Part shown: piece after piece, positions 55,414-64,000 of the stretch
Numbering within the stretch: position 1 is the first letter of the stretch
Layout of the letters: each line of letters begins with the position of its first letter
Source: Acetobacter sacchari
Lineage (GTDB): Bacteria; Pseudomonadota; Alphaproteobacteria; Acetobacterales; Acetobacteraceae
DNA length: 64,000 nucleotides
NCBI RefSeq assembly: GCF_017377715.1
Contig: NZ_JAFVMF010000018.1
Span: forward strand, 25,964 to 89,963
Direction of reading: 5' to 3'
Notes under the pieces: model-generated
Databases searched by the model: none
What the model saw: only the letters and a program-made list of their open reading frames with translations
Told to the model about the DNA's origin: nothing
Made by a program: the position numbers and the translations under genes

Positions 55414-58317
55414 TCAGACGGGCGCCAGATCCGGCTGCCGCGCCGAGGCGCTCTGCCGTGCGCGGACCTCGACACGCCCCTCGATTATACGTGCGTCCCA
55501 AGTCCGCAGCCGCTTCGTCTGATCCTCAAGACACACGCCATCGCGCAAGCGGAAGTGTTGCTTGTATAGTGGGGAGGCGACCACAAATTGCCCTGCAATA
55601 TCGCCTATGATACCGCGGCCGATGACGTTGGCGTTCGAGAACGGGTCGTGATTGTCGACGGCAAAGACCTCCGCTGAACGACCGTGGCTTTCCGGAATCA
55701 GAAACAGGGCGATCTGGGCGCCGTCGTCCCACGCGACGACGCCGGAACGCGCGACCAGATCGCTCTCGTCACACAACGCCTTCCAATCCTGCGGTCCGAG
55801 GGCGATTGGAGAGGCTGGCGTATTATCGGCTGGCTTCACTTGGCCGCGTTCGGGCACAGTCGCGATATTCGGATCAGGACGGCTGTCGTTCACGAATGTA
55901 CGGAAGCGCTTGAGTTTTTCCTGATCCGAAAGCGCGTCGCGCCATTCGCAATGATACGTGGAGACAACAGCCTGCATCTGCTGCTCAAGCTCTTCGGCAA
56001 TGCCGAGCGAGTCGTGAATGATGACGTCCTTGAGGTAATCCAGACCGCCCTCGAGACCCTCCCGCCAAACGGATGTGCGTTGCAGCTTGTCAGCGGTACG
56101 GATGTAGAACATCAGGAAACGGTCGATATATTTCAGGAGCGTTGTAGAATCGAGATCAGTCGCGAAAAGCTCGGCGTGACGGGGGCGCATGCCGCCATTT
56201 CCACAGACGTAGAGATTCCACCCGTTTTCGGTGGCGATGACGCCAACGTCCTTGCTTTGTGCTTCAGCGCATTCGCGTGTGCAGCCCGAGACGGCGAACT
56301 TGAGCTTGTGCGGAGAGCGCAGCCCCTTGTAACGGTTCTCGATATCGAGCGCCTGACTTACGCTATCCTGCACGCCGTAGCGACACCATGTGCTGCCGAC
56401 ACAGGATTTTACGGTCCGTGTTGATTTTCCATATGCATGGCCGGTTTCGAACCCGGCCTCGATCAGTTCACCCCAGATATCGGGAAGCTGATGGATCTGC
56501 GCCCCGAACAGGTCGATCCGCTGTCCGCCGGTTATCTTGGTGTACAGGCCATATTTGCGGGCGACCGAGCCGAGAACGATCAGCTTGTCCGGAGTGATCT
56601 CGCCCCCGGCAATTCGCGGCATGACCGAATATGTGCCGTTCTTCTGCATGTTGGCCATGAACGTATCGTTCGTGTCCTGCAGCGGAATATAAGCCGGATC
56701 GGTGATCGGCTTGTTCCATGCGGATGCGAGAATCGAGCCCACGGCGGGCTTGCAGATATCGCACCCCAGGCCGCCGTTGCCATGACGGTCCATCAGGTCC
56801 TCGAACGTGCGAATGCCGTGTACTCGCACGAGGGAGTACAGCTCCTGCCGCGTGTGCGAGAAATGCTCGCACAGCGAGTGATCCACTTCGATCCCGCGGG
56901 CGGAAAGCTCTGTTTCGAACACGCTTTTCAACAACGCCGCGCACCCTCCGCAGCCCGTGGAGGCCTTGGTGATCCCCTTGAGGCTCGCGAGATCGGTACA
57001 GCCATTATCGAGCGCGGAGCAGATCGCGCCCTTGGTGACGTTGTGGCAGGAGCATATCATGGCCGTATCCGGAAGCGAGCTCGCTCCCAGAAGCTCCGCC
57101 CCTTCGCCACGCGGGAGGATCAGCGCGGCAGGATCTGCAGGCGGCTTGATGCCGTTCTGAACAAACTGCAGGATCGTGTCGTAATACGCATTGTCGCCGA
57201 CCAGAACCGCGCCCGTAACCCGTGACCCGTCCGCCGAGAGCACCAGCCTGCGATAGGATCCGTCCGCCTCCCCTATGAAGCGATAGCTTGTGGAGCCTTC
57301 CTCGGCGCCGTGCGCGTCGCCGATCGAACCAACATCAACGCCCAGCAACTTGAGCTTCGTGGACATGTCAGCCCCTGTGAAGGCCGCGTCCTCACCCGCG
57401 ATCACGGCCGCCGCCGTGCGCGCCATGGTATAACCGGGGGCGACAAGGCCGAACAAACGGTTCTGCCACGCAGCGCATTCACCGATCGCAAAGATATGGG
57501 GGTCGGAGGTGCGGCAGTGGTTGTCTATCGCTACGCCGCCACGCAGGCCCAGCGTAAGTCCACATGCGTGCGCGATCTTGTCATTCGGCCGAATGCCCGC
57601 CGAAAATACGACGAGGTCCGTTTCAAGAACGTCACCATTGGCGAATGTAAGCTTGTGACGGCGAGAATCTCCGGTTTCGATGCCCTGCGTGACGTGACTG
57701 GTCCGAACTTCGATGCCCATCGCTTCGATCCGACGACGGAGGGCCGCGCCGCCCTCTGCGTCGAGTTGTACCGGCATCAGGCGCGGCGCAAACTCCACGA
57801 CCGCGACGTCGAGACCAAGCGACTTGACCGCATTGGCGGCTTCAAGCCCCAGCAATCCGCCGCCGATCACGACGCCATGGCGCGCATCTTTGGCTGCCGC
57901 GCGGATCTCGTCGAGATCGTCGAGCGTGCGATAGACCAGCCCAGCGCTGCCGGTGTTACCCGGAACCGACGGCACGAACGGGTAGGACCCCGTCGCAATG
58001 ATGAGCGACTGATAGGGATATGGCCCTGCGTCAGTCTGGATGATGCGCGCGGCGCGATCGATGTCGGTGACGTTGACGCCCAGATGCAACGCAATGTCAT
58101 GAGCTGCATGGAAATCGTCCCGGTGCAGTCGCAGGGAAAGAGCGTTCTGGCCGATCATGTATTCCGTGAGATGGACGCGATCATAAGCCGGATGTTTCTC
58201 CGCACCAAAAACATGAATGCGGTGATTCTCATGCAGGCCATGGGCCACAAGCTGTTCGACGCAGTAATGGCCGACCATGCCGTTGCCGACGACGATGATA
58301 TTCGGTTTTTCCGCCAT
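55414..58317 (-). CDS. nirB: Assimilatory nitrite reductase NirB-NirD fusion
   Basis: A 967-residue enzyme reducing nitrite to ammonium with NADH. Residues 1-400 are the FAD/NADH domain (VVGNGMVGHYCVEQL, VIGGGLLGLEAANAV). A BFD-like [2Fe-2S] region has Cys422, 424, 456 and 459, with a second pair at 519/522. The sirohaem-[4Fe-4S] ligands are Cys639, 645, 679 and 683 (CVGSTWC, CTRECAE). From about 843 to 955 there is a NirD domain, Rieske-like but without the metal ligands (FAVDNHDPFSNANVIGRGI). NirD is usually a separate gene. It is 3 bp from nasA and 18 bp after the porin gene. Confidence 0.94.
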   Translation of the reverse strand: MAEKPNIIVVGNGMVGHYCVEQLVAHGLHENHRIHVFGAEKHPAYDRVHLTEYMIGQNALSLRLHRDDFHAAHDIALHLGVNVTDIDRAARIIQTDAGPYPYQSLIIATGSYPFVPSVPGNTGSAGLVYRTLDDLDEIRAAAKDARHGVVIGGGLLGLEAANAVKSLGLDVAVVEFAPRLMPVQLDAEGGAALRRRIEAMGIEVRTSHVTQGIETGDSRRHKLTFANGDVLETDLVVFSAGIRPNDKIAHACGLTLGLRGGVAIDNHCRTSDPHIFAIGECAAWQNRLFGLVAPGYTMARTAAAVIAGEDAAFTGADMSTKLKLLGVDVGSIGDAHGAEEGSTSYRFIGEADGSYRRLVLSADGSRVTGAVLVGDNAYYDTILQFVQNGIKPPADPAALILPRGEGAELLGASSLPDTAMICSCHNVTKGAICSALDNGCTDLASLKGITKASTGCGGCAALLKSVFETELSARGIEVDHSLCEHFSHTRQELYSLVRVHGIRTFEDLMDRHGNGGLGCDICKPAVGSILASAWNKPITDPAYIPLQDTNDTFMANMQKNGTYSVMPRIAGGEITPDKLIVLGSVARKYGLYTKITGGQRIDLFGAQIHQLPDIWGELIEAGFETGHAYGKSTRTVKSCVGSTWCRYGVQDSVSQALDIENRYKGLRSPHKLKFAVSGCTRECAEAQSKDVGVIATENGWNLYVCGNGGMRPRHAELFATDLDSTTLLKYIDRFLMFYIRTADKLQRTSVWREGLEGGLDYLKDVIIHDSLGIAEELEQQMQAVVSTYHCEWRDALSDQEKLKRFRTFVNDSRPDPNIATVPERGQVKPADNTPASPIALGPQDWKALCDESDLVARSGVVAWDDGAQIALFLIPESHGRSAEVFAVDNHDPFSNANVIGRGIIGDIAGQFVVASPLYKQHFRLRDGVCLEDQTKRLRTWDARIIEGRVEVRARQSASARQPDLAPV

Positions 58318-58335
58318 GGTTCGGGTGTCCTTTGC

Positions 58336-59868
58336 TTAGAATCTGAAGGCCAGGGTTTGCATGATGAAGACGCCGTTCTTTGCGCCAGCCTGATGCATTC
58401 CACGCGACGCCACGAAGCCCGCAAGATCCTCTGTCCAGGTCCAATGCGGCGCGAAATTCCATGCCGCCTGCGCCTGCGGGATCGTGCCGATAAAGCCGCC
58501 CGACAGGTTGTCGCGCCAGGTGTAGGTCTTGCCGACGGCATAGACGGCGTCATTGGTGCTGGCTCGCCAGAATAGCGGAACATGCAGCTTGATGTGGAAG
58601 TTTTTGGTCGGCGCAAAATCCATGATTGGCCCTAAGCCAACGAGATTCTGCGACGTCAGGGACAACGTGACGTCGTTGTAATAGGGCAACGGAAAGTACG
58701 GCGTCGCGAATGTCCCGACCGCGCCGTCTTTCGAATGATAAGATCCGCCTGAGAACAGATCCGCCTGAATTCCAACCGACGGACGCCAGGCGAGGTCTCG
58801 CCTGTCGTAGGTGACGGCGGCGTTGACGGCGTAGGCCCGCACCGCGCGCGTAAGCTGAGACTCATTCGCCGGGCGAAATTGCCCGCCCTGAAAGACGCCG
58901 GTCAGATTGACGCCAAACGGGCCGACCGTACCCCAGAGCTTCGCTCCGACATTGTCACGACGCGTCGACCCGGCCTGTGATTTTCCCTGCGCTGCGGTCG
59001 GTAAGGCGGCCAGCGCGCCGCCGTAAAGGTAACCAATGTAAAAGACGTCGGCGAACAACTGATTCCTGTGCCCCATCAGCGTAAATGCGGGCAGGGCTGT
59101 GGACGTGTAGGCGCCATACATGCGCGCATTGTAATTCGTGCCATCGGAGAACACGCCAAGAGGCAATTTGTTGGTCTGAACGAAATCGAACAGATCGACC
59201 CTGAACCTTTTCCAGATCGCATAACCGCGAAATCCGTCCCAAGTCTGCTGAACGTTGGTCAGGTCCCGTGCGGACTGCATGGAAACAGGCGCGTCGAGAA
59301 ACACCTGCCTGCCGCCTATCACGCCGGTTTTCGCTCCAAGCAGTGCGCCCTTGATCTCGAGGACGCCTTGCTGAAGATCAAGGCGTTCGCGCTGGGTGCC
59401 AGCCTGATATCCATAATAGTTCGACCCGCCAGCGTTCCCATACAGGAACTCTGCATAAGCACGGACATGCTCTCCGAGATGCAGGTCCGCGCCGTACTGA
59501 CTTCTGAGCAAAAGGCGGCTGGCGTCCGTCTTGCCAGCCGTTCCCATGACGGGCTGATTCTCGAAGATGTAGCGAAGCCGCTCCTCACCCGAAAACGAGA
59601 TCCAGACGTCCCCTTTGTCGGTCAGTTTCACGTGCTTGAGGCGGTTGAACCAGTCCTCGCGACGACGCTCCGGTGGCGTCGAAGTGAGGGAGGACCAGTC
59701 CTCGGCCCAGCGGGCCTGTCCGGCGGCCCCCACGATCCCAAAACCTGCGGCCGCGCCATTGCCTGCGCTGAATACGCCATAATCGGAGCTACCCCCGGGC
59801 GTGGCGTGGGCGGGGGCCGCCAGCACAAACCCGGTGAGCGGCGCGAAACCCAACGCGCGCAACTTCAT
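58336..59868 (-). CDS. Outer-membrane porin-like protein (alginate-export family)
   Basis: A 510-residue protein with a signal peptide (MKLRALGFAPLTGFVLAAPAHA, cleavage after AHA). Alternating beta strands run throughout and it ends in QTLAFRF, with the terminal Phe required for beta-barrel assembly. Sequence segments such as WISFSGEERLRYIFENQPVM and QRERLDLQQGVLEIKG resemble the Alginate_exp barrel family. Its place between the nitrate transporter and nitrite reductase suggests it brings nitrate across the outer membrane; that role is inference. ATG 59868 overlaps the transporter stop (ATGA). Confidence 0.82.
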   Translation of the reverse strand: MKLRALGFAPLTGFVLAAPAHATPGGSSDYGVFSAGNGAAAGFGIVGAAGQARWAEDWSSLTSTPPERRREDWFNRLKHVKLTDKGDVWISFSGEERLRYIFENQPVMGTAGKTDASRLLLRSQYGADLHLGEHVRAYAEFLYGNAGGSNYYGYQAGTQRERLDLQQGVLEIKGALLGAKTGVIGGRQVFLDAPVSMQSARDLTNVQQTWDGFRGYAIWKRFRVDLFDFVQTNKLPLGVFSDGTNYNARMYGAYTSTALPAFTLMGHRNQLFADVFYIGYLYGGALAALPTAAQGKSQAGSTRRDNVGAKLWGTVGPFGVNLTGVFQGGQFRPANESQLTRAVRAYAVNAAVTYDRRDLAWRPSVGIQADLFSGGSYHSKDGAVGTFATPYFPLPYYNDVTLSLTSQNLVGLGPIMDFAPTKNFHIKLHVPLFWRASTNDAVYAVGKTYTWRDNLSGGFIGTIPQAQAAWNFAPHWTWTEDLAGFVASRGMHQAGAKNGVFIMQTLAFRF

Positions 59869-61076
59869 TGCGCGGCCTCCGCTGCGCCCCAGGGTGCCGG
59901 CTGCTGCGTCCAACGCCGCCTGCAGAACAGGACACACACGAGAGCAAGCAATGCGACGCCAGAAAAGGCGAGAAAGCCGGGCCCGTACGAGCCGCTTGCC
60001 TGACGCGCCGCGCCCAGGGAGGCGGCAAGATAGAATCCGCCCACTCCGCCACTCATGCCGACGAGGCCAGTCAGAATGCCAACCTTGTGAGGAAATCGCG
60101 TCGGGACCAGTTGAAACACGGCGCCGTTACCGAGCCCGAGCACGATCATGCCAAGAAAAAAGGTCGGAAATGCCAGCATAATAGACGGCAGCCCGATTGC
60201 GATCACTGCAAAGATGGCGGCGGCGGCGGCGTAGAGCAGGGTGAGAGCCTGCGTGCCGCCGATCCTGTCCGCCAAGGCGCCGCCCAATGGCCGCACGAAC
60301 GATCCTACGAAGACGATGGCGGCCGTGCAGGCCCCGGCCATGGCAGGAGAAAGTCCGTATTGATCATTGAAATATATGGTCAGGAACGAGGCGAGTCCCA
60401 CGAAACCGCCGAACGTCACGCCATAGAACAGCATCAGGGACCAGCAGTCGGCAGACCGAAGCACCGGCCACCACGATGCGATTCCGCCGGCGCCTGAACG
60501 ACGAGCAGGCTCCCGCGCAAGCGCCAGAAAAACCCCGAGAACAACGACAAGCGGTACGCTTGCAAGCCCCAGAACGTTGAGCCATCCGACAAGCATTGCA
60601 AGCCCGGGTGCGAACAGCGCCGCCAGCGCCGTGCCTGAGTTGCCTGCGCCTGCGATCCCGAGCGCTGTCCCCTGATAACGCGCAGGGTACCATCCCGACA
60701 CCAGCGGAAGCGCGATGGCGAAGGACGCCCCTGCAACGCCCAGGACAAGCGCCACACCAAACATCGCAGAATAGCTATGCGGAGCGATCAGCCACGTGGT
60801 CCACAACCCGACGATCACGATCAGCTGCGCTGCGATTGCCGTCCGATACGGGCCGAACAGGTCCACGGCTGCTCCGGCCACTACACGGAAGGCTGCGCCC
60901 GCCAGAACGGGCGTCGCAACCAGAAGCCCTTTTTGAGCCGGGTTAAGATGCAGATCGTGAGCGATCGCAACGCCCAATGGGCCGAGCAGCACCCAGACCA
61001 TGAACGACATGTCGAAATAGAGAAAGGCGGCGAACAATGTTGGCGCGTGACCGGCCTTGAGGAAGCCTCTGTCCAC
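59865..61076 (-). CDS. Nitrate/nitrite MFS transporter (NarK/NasA type)
   Basis: A 403-residue, 12-helix major facilitator. The NNP signature of nitrate porters is visible as GVAGASFAIALPLVSGWYPARYQGTALGIAGAGNSGTAL and again GLGNGAVFQLVPTRFP-HKVGILTGLVGMSGGVGGF, with the conserved Arg residues. Start is GTG 61076 with a weak GGAA ribosome site. First gene of the nitrate operon; the promoter and leader lie upstream at 61077-61450. Confidence 0.93.
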   Translation of the reverse strand: MDRGFLKAGHAPTLFAAFLYFDMSFMVWVLLGPLGVAIAHDLHLNPAQKGLLVATPVLAGAAFRVVAGAAVDLFGPYRTAIAAQLIVIVGLWTTWLIAPHSYSAMFGVALVLGVAGASFAIALPLVSGWYPARYQGTALGIAGAGNSGTALAALFAPGLAMLVGWLNVLGLASVPLVVVLGVFLALAREPARRSGAGGIASWWPVLRSADCWSLMLFYGVTFGGFVGLASFLTIYFNDQYGLSPAMAGACTAAIVFVGSFVRPLGGALADRIGGTQALTLLYAAAAAIFAVIAIGLPSIMLAFPTFFLGMIVLGLGNGAVFQLVPTRFPHKVGILTGLVGMSGGVGGFYLAASLGAARQASGSYGPGFLAFSGVALLALVCVLFCRRRWTQQPAPWGAAEAAQ

Positions 61077-61450
61077 AATCGGTTCCGAATGATGCGTGCG
61101 CGAGAGCAGACATCACGCCCTGATCGGGCTGACGAACCTTCGTTGATTCGCCGTATGTCGGGTCCGTAACGCGCCGCGCCGCCGCTGACGGGCGCTCATC
61201 CAATTGAATCTTAACCACCGGAACGATCTGGAGTCAAAATGTTTAAAACGGGTGTGACCGGCGAGGAAATCGCAGCGGGGTCAATATCATTGCAGGCGCG
61301 GGTGTGTTTATAAATATAAATTTGCACATAAACCGACCATATATCAATTGTGAAGAATAATTAGTTTTATTTATGATTAATTATGTACAACATAAAATAA
61401 GTAATGGATATTTTATTCGAAAAATAACCACCTCCGCGCCATAGATAGCG
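61077..61450 (-). promoter_or_regulatory. Promoter and leader region of the nitrate operon
   Basis: About 370 bp without a gene, with a very AT-rich part from 61310 to 61440 that should hold the promoter, and a GC-rich leader nearer the GTG. An imperfect hairpin GCCC-TGATC-GGGC (61117-61129) lies in the leader. NasT-type ANTAR control needs a pair of small hairpins in the leader followed by a terminator, but I could not identify a convincing set by eye. Confidence 0.4.
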
Positions 61451-61499
61451 GGCATGGAGATGTAAACACCGCGACTCGATCAGATGTGACGGAGCGGAT

Positions 61500-61980
61500 T
61501 CACACGCATATGCGCGCAGGCTGGAAGCGTTGGCAGAAGCTCGATGACAGGTAGACGGGCTGGCAGTTCTATCTCACCAGCGCGAGCATGCAGGAGGCGC
61601 TGGCGGGGCTGAGCGGGCGCGACACGACGCGACGCGACGCGACGCGAAGAAGGCGCCGGTCGATCACGGCTTTCTGAAGCCTAGCGCCGACTGAAGGGTC
61701 GCCCGCGTGATCAGCCCGCCGGGGCACGGAGGCGTGCGGGCCTACGAGGTCAAGGCGGAATACTAGGGGCAGATGCTGGCGATGCGGAGTGAGGAACGGC
61801 TTGAGCGATACGGATGGGCGACTTTCGCCCTTCCCTTCCTGACATAAAAAGAGCTTTCGAGGTTCCCGAAAGCTGACACTATCGGCGCGCAAGGAGTGGG
61901 CCCATGCAGCGCATGTCTGACCACCTTGAGTCCGCCGCCTCACATGAAACCGAGCACCTCTGCAAATAGTCGGGGAGGAA
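61500..61980 (+). pseudogene. Decayed coding remnant, family unknown
   Basis: Translation of the plus strand gives sensible protein-like runs broken by stops: WKRWQKLDDR, stop, TGWQFYLTSASMQEALAGLSGR, then in another frame KKAPVDHGFLKPSAD, stop, GGVRAYEVKAEY, stop, GQMLAMRSEERLERYGWATF. A frame change falls at the GACGC tandem repeat. This pattern suggests a degraded gene, possibly phage or mobile, but I do not recognise the family. Low confidence. Confidence 0.35.
61626..61645. repeat. Tandem repeat of GACGC
   Basis: Four direct copies of GACGC, in a GC-rich remnant. Replication slippage here could account for the frame change in the decayed segment. Confidence 0.7.
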
Positions 61981-62263
61981 TATGACACTCACAAATGCAT
62001 TTTACCTACTCGCCTTCAACGCCGTCGATAGTTTTTGGATGAGATTTCTGTATCTTCGTTGCAGCCTTAAAAGCCCTCGCGCCCGACAATACCAGATAGG
62101 TCTGACTGCTCAGCGCATAGCATTTCTCCTGAACAGAAAATAATTCCAAGCATACTATTTTATGCAGTCATAATCTCGCTTACATGAGCCGAATTCAATG
62201 TCGACCTCGCGACTGAAATGGTCGAGCTATTGACCAGCCCGCAACCGAGTCAGGTATAAAATT
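61981..62263. other. Intergenic, AT-rich
   Basis: About 280 bp before the membrane-protein gene. AT-rich at 61990-62190. It may carry that gene's promoter; no other feature is seen. Confidence 0.35.
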
Positions 62264-63862
62264 GTGAAAATCGCCATCTTGCGCGCCTCGACGGCTCGTC
62301 TTTTTAGTTACGGGTTGGCCGCTGCCGTTGGTCTCGCTTTCGCGCTCCGCTGTTTGCCTTTACGTGTAATCACTGGGAGGCTGCCCGCTGGATTGATCGG
62401 CGTCCCCGATCAATATTTGAACGACCCGTCATTGTTGCGAGCACGAGCGGCTACATTCGACGATCTGCAACATATGACGGGGTTACTCTATTTCCTGCAA
62501 CAGCCATGGAGGTGGCCGCTTCTGAAAGCGCCAAAACTGGCGAACGGCGTTTCAATATCACTGACTGACAGCAATCCCCTCGTCGCAATTATTTTCAAAA
62601 CGCTTCATCCGCTCACGCCGTGGATGGAACAATCGCTTGGTCCATATCTGGCGCTCTCTTACCTGATGCAGCCGATCGCTGCTGTCTTCGCTCTGCGCGG
62701 CACAGGCTGCCGCGACATCGGCTCAGCCGTGGCGGTCGCATTACTGTCCATCGGCATACCTCATATTGTCGCTGAGCCTGCAGAACAGGCGCTCACAGGT
62801 CATTTCGTCGTTTTAACAGCGTTCGGGCTTTATTTTCGTCTTGTTCGCCACAGCCAGACCTCGCTTCGGCTTTTGGTGGCGCTGTCCACATTGTCGATCG
62901 CCTGCTTGCTTATCCATCCCTACCTGATGCTGATGGTGCTCGCAGTCTTCGGCGCCGGAGTGTTGACGCCGCTTCTGCGAGGACAGTGGCCCGCAGCAGC
63001 CGCGTCAAGCTGCGCCCTGGGCATGACGCTACTTGCGATCCGTCTGTTGGCTCGCATGATCGGTCTGGACGCGGTTCAACCTAACCACGTCGCACTGTAT
63101 CCCCTTTTGCTTCGCGATTTTCTCGGACCCGTCGTTCGCCTTGTTCCGCGGTGGACGTGGATTTCCGACTCACTACCCGGCGTCGACGCCGGTGTCGCTT
63201 ATGCAGGCGCCGGGCTTATCGTGATGCCGGCAGTTCTGCTCTTGTTCGCTCAAGTACGATCGCAGTTGATCGCAGCGATCAGGAACCATTGCGGCTTGCT
63301 TCTCGCGGTTCTGGCGCTGACTGTTGGTGCAACCGAGGGCCATGTGATCGCCAACTGGCTGCGTTACTTTTCGCTTGTCCACGTCGCCGACACGGTTGAT
63401 CAATTCAGGGTCAGTCTACGGTTGATCTGGCCAGTTCTGGATCTCGCAATGCTTGGCTGCGTGCGCTTTGCGGTCTTCACTCGGTGGCGGTCATGGCTGC
63501 TGGCTTTTGGCGTAACCGTGCAACTTCTTGACACCGAGCAGCTACGTGCGGACGCACGTCTGGCTTTAAGCTGGGAAGCAACGCCTTTTACGACGGAACA
63601 GGCTCGCTTTGACGCCCGTCTGGACGGCGCGACTGCGTTGCAACTGGAGCCCATGCTCGCCTGTGAACCACAACTCGTGTGGCGCTATGCGCAATTGGCT
63701 TACCTTGCCGCCCGGCACAATATAGCTGTTAATGACGCTTATTTCTCGCGCCAGCCGAGGGCGGTATCGTGCCCTGAGCAGCGAGAGCAGCTTGGCCCCC
63801 ACCCCCTTCTGGTAACTCGTCGCGATGGCGTCGTCACAGTGATCGATGGTGCCGCATTCTGA
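62264..63862 (+). CDS. Polytopic membrane protein, GT-C-like (DUF6311-type)
   Basis: A 532-residue protein with a first helix at about 13-32 and around ten further hydrophobic segments, then a soluble C-terminal region from about residue 430. The N-terminal IGVPDQYLNDPSLLRARA, WPLLKAPKLANGVSISLTDSNPLVAI and VAEPAEQALTGHFVVLTAFGLYF, with an extended loop after helix 1, recall integral-membrane glycosyltransferases of the DUF6311 type. Such proteins use lipid-linked sugars on the outer face of the membrane. The start is GTG 62264 with AGG upstream. No partner gene is visible. Confidence 0.6.
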   Translation: MKIAILRASTARLFSYGLAAAVGLAFALRCLPLRVITGRLPAGLIGVPDQYLNDPSLLRARAATFDDLQHMTGLLYFLQQPWRWPLLKAPKLANGVSISLTDSNPLVAIIFKTLHPLTPWMEQSLGPYLALSYLMQPIAAVFALRGTGCRDIGSAVAVALLSIGIPHIVAEPAEQALTGHFVVLTAFGLYFRLVRHSQTSLRLLVALSTLSIACLLIHPYLMLMVLAVFGAGVLTPLLRGQWPAAAASSCALGMTLLAIRLLARMIGLDAVQPNHVALYPLLLRDFLGPVVRLVPRWTWISDSLPGVDAGVAYAGAGLIVMPAVLLLFAQVRSQLIAAIRNHCGLLLAVLALTVGATEGHVIANWLRYFSLVHVADTVDQFRVSLRLIWPVLDLAMLGCVRFAVFTRWRSWLLAFGVTVQLLDTEQLRADARLALSWEATPFTTEQARFDARLDGATALQLEPMLACEPQLVWRYAQLAYLAARHNIAVNDAYFSRQPRAVSCPEQREQLGPHPLLVTRRDGVVTVIDGAAF

Positions 63863-63948
63863 AGGACCGCGAGGGCGTTCTGGACATCGTATGTCACCAA
63901 GCGACCTGCTGGCCAGATCGCCTGCGAGCGAAATAGGCCCGTGTTCTG

Positions 63949-64000
63949 AGAGCCTGTTTGGAAAATCACGGGTGAGCATTTCTGCGCATGAGATTGGCGC
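63949..64000. mobile_element. Possible insertion-sequence terminus at the right edge
   Basis: GAGAGCCTGTTTGGAAAATC starts a stretch that resembles the terminal inverted repeats of IS5-group elements (IS1031-like) common in acetic acid bacteria. The rest of the element would lie beyond the window, so the second repeat, transposase and target duplication cannot be seen. Confidence 0.25.

Noticed and set aside
57310..58575. 421-codon plus-strand frame opposite nirB
   Set aside because: Antisense to a conserved Fe-S enzyme, no ribosome site, no family.
1..64000. CRISPR array or intact prophage
   Set aside because: No regularly spaced repeats, cas genes, integrase, terminase or capsid genes were seen; the GH108 gene alone is not enough.

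Overview
The window is high-GC DNA with dense, mostly intact bacterial genes, short intergenic gaps and many ATGA/GTGA stop-start overlaps. Gene content suggests an alphaproteobacterium, probably in or near the Acetobacteraceae: a nitrate reductase fused to a diflavin reductase, a NirB-NirD fusion, NasS/NasT control, YumC-type ferredoxin-NADP reductase and cvpA-purF. This placement is inferred from gene content; there is no rRNA or tRNA to test it. No CRISPR array, intact prophage or plasmid origin was seen. Mobile DNA is limited to one decayed patch (about 61.5-62.0 kb), a lone GH108 muramidase and a possible insertion-sequence end at the right edge.

Layout. 0-1 kb: a PadR regulator and a truncated DUF1700 gene behind a promoter with a perfect palindrome. 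1.9-4.1 kb: aldo/keto reductase plus zinc alcohol dehydrogenase, closed by a 16-bp perfect hairpin. 4.5-7.9 kb: a beta-keto-acid cleavage enzyme (DUF849), an AtoE-type short-chain fatty-acid transporter and 3-hydroxybutyrate dehydrogenase, which together suggest acetoacetate/3-hydroxybutyrate metabolism. 7.9-13.1 kb: a glycosyltransferase and a redox group (Old Yellow Enzyme with divergent HxlR regulator, FMN reductase, 3-hydroxyisobutyrate-dehydrogenase-like enzyme with divergent AraC regulator). 13.5-17.8 kb: a YbaK deacylase, muramidase, POT peptide transporter and polysaccharide deacetylase. 18.0-26.0 kb: a HisE-like protein without catalytic residues, CvpA, PurF, an SDR-fold protein without its catalytic residues, nitronate monooxygenase, a DXD glycosyltransferase and IlvD. 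26.2-29.1 kb: a divergent NrtR-like regulator, VWA-domain protein and diverged adenylosuccinate synthetase-like enzyme sharing a promoter region with a palindrome. 29.1-36.8 kb: a Bcr/CflA efflux pump and a complete heavy-metal-type RND system. 36.9-43.1 kb: ferredoxin-NADP reductase, alanine racemase, aldo/keto reductase, RlmJ, GpsA and a TylF-type methyltransferase. 43.6-48.5 kb: a second YbaK protein and histidine-utilisation genes hutC-hutI / hutF-hutG. 48.9-61.1 kb: LysE exporter and a six-gene nitrate assimilation operon on the minus strand. 62.3-63.9 kb: a polytopic membrane protein of glycosyltransferase-C type.

The most coherent metabolic module is the nitrate operon. Nitrate enters through a porin-like outer-membrane protein and an MFS carrier, is reduced to nitrite by a NasA whose flavodoxin and FAD/NAD(P)H domains are on the same chain, and then to ammonium by NirBD. 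NasS/NasT are encoded at the distal end. The least explained module is the NrtR/VWA/PurA-like triad, which is my main candidate for an undescribed system.
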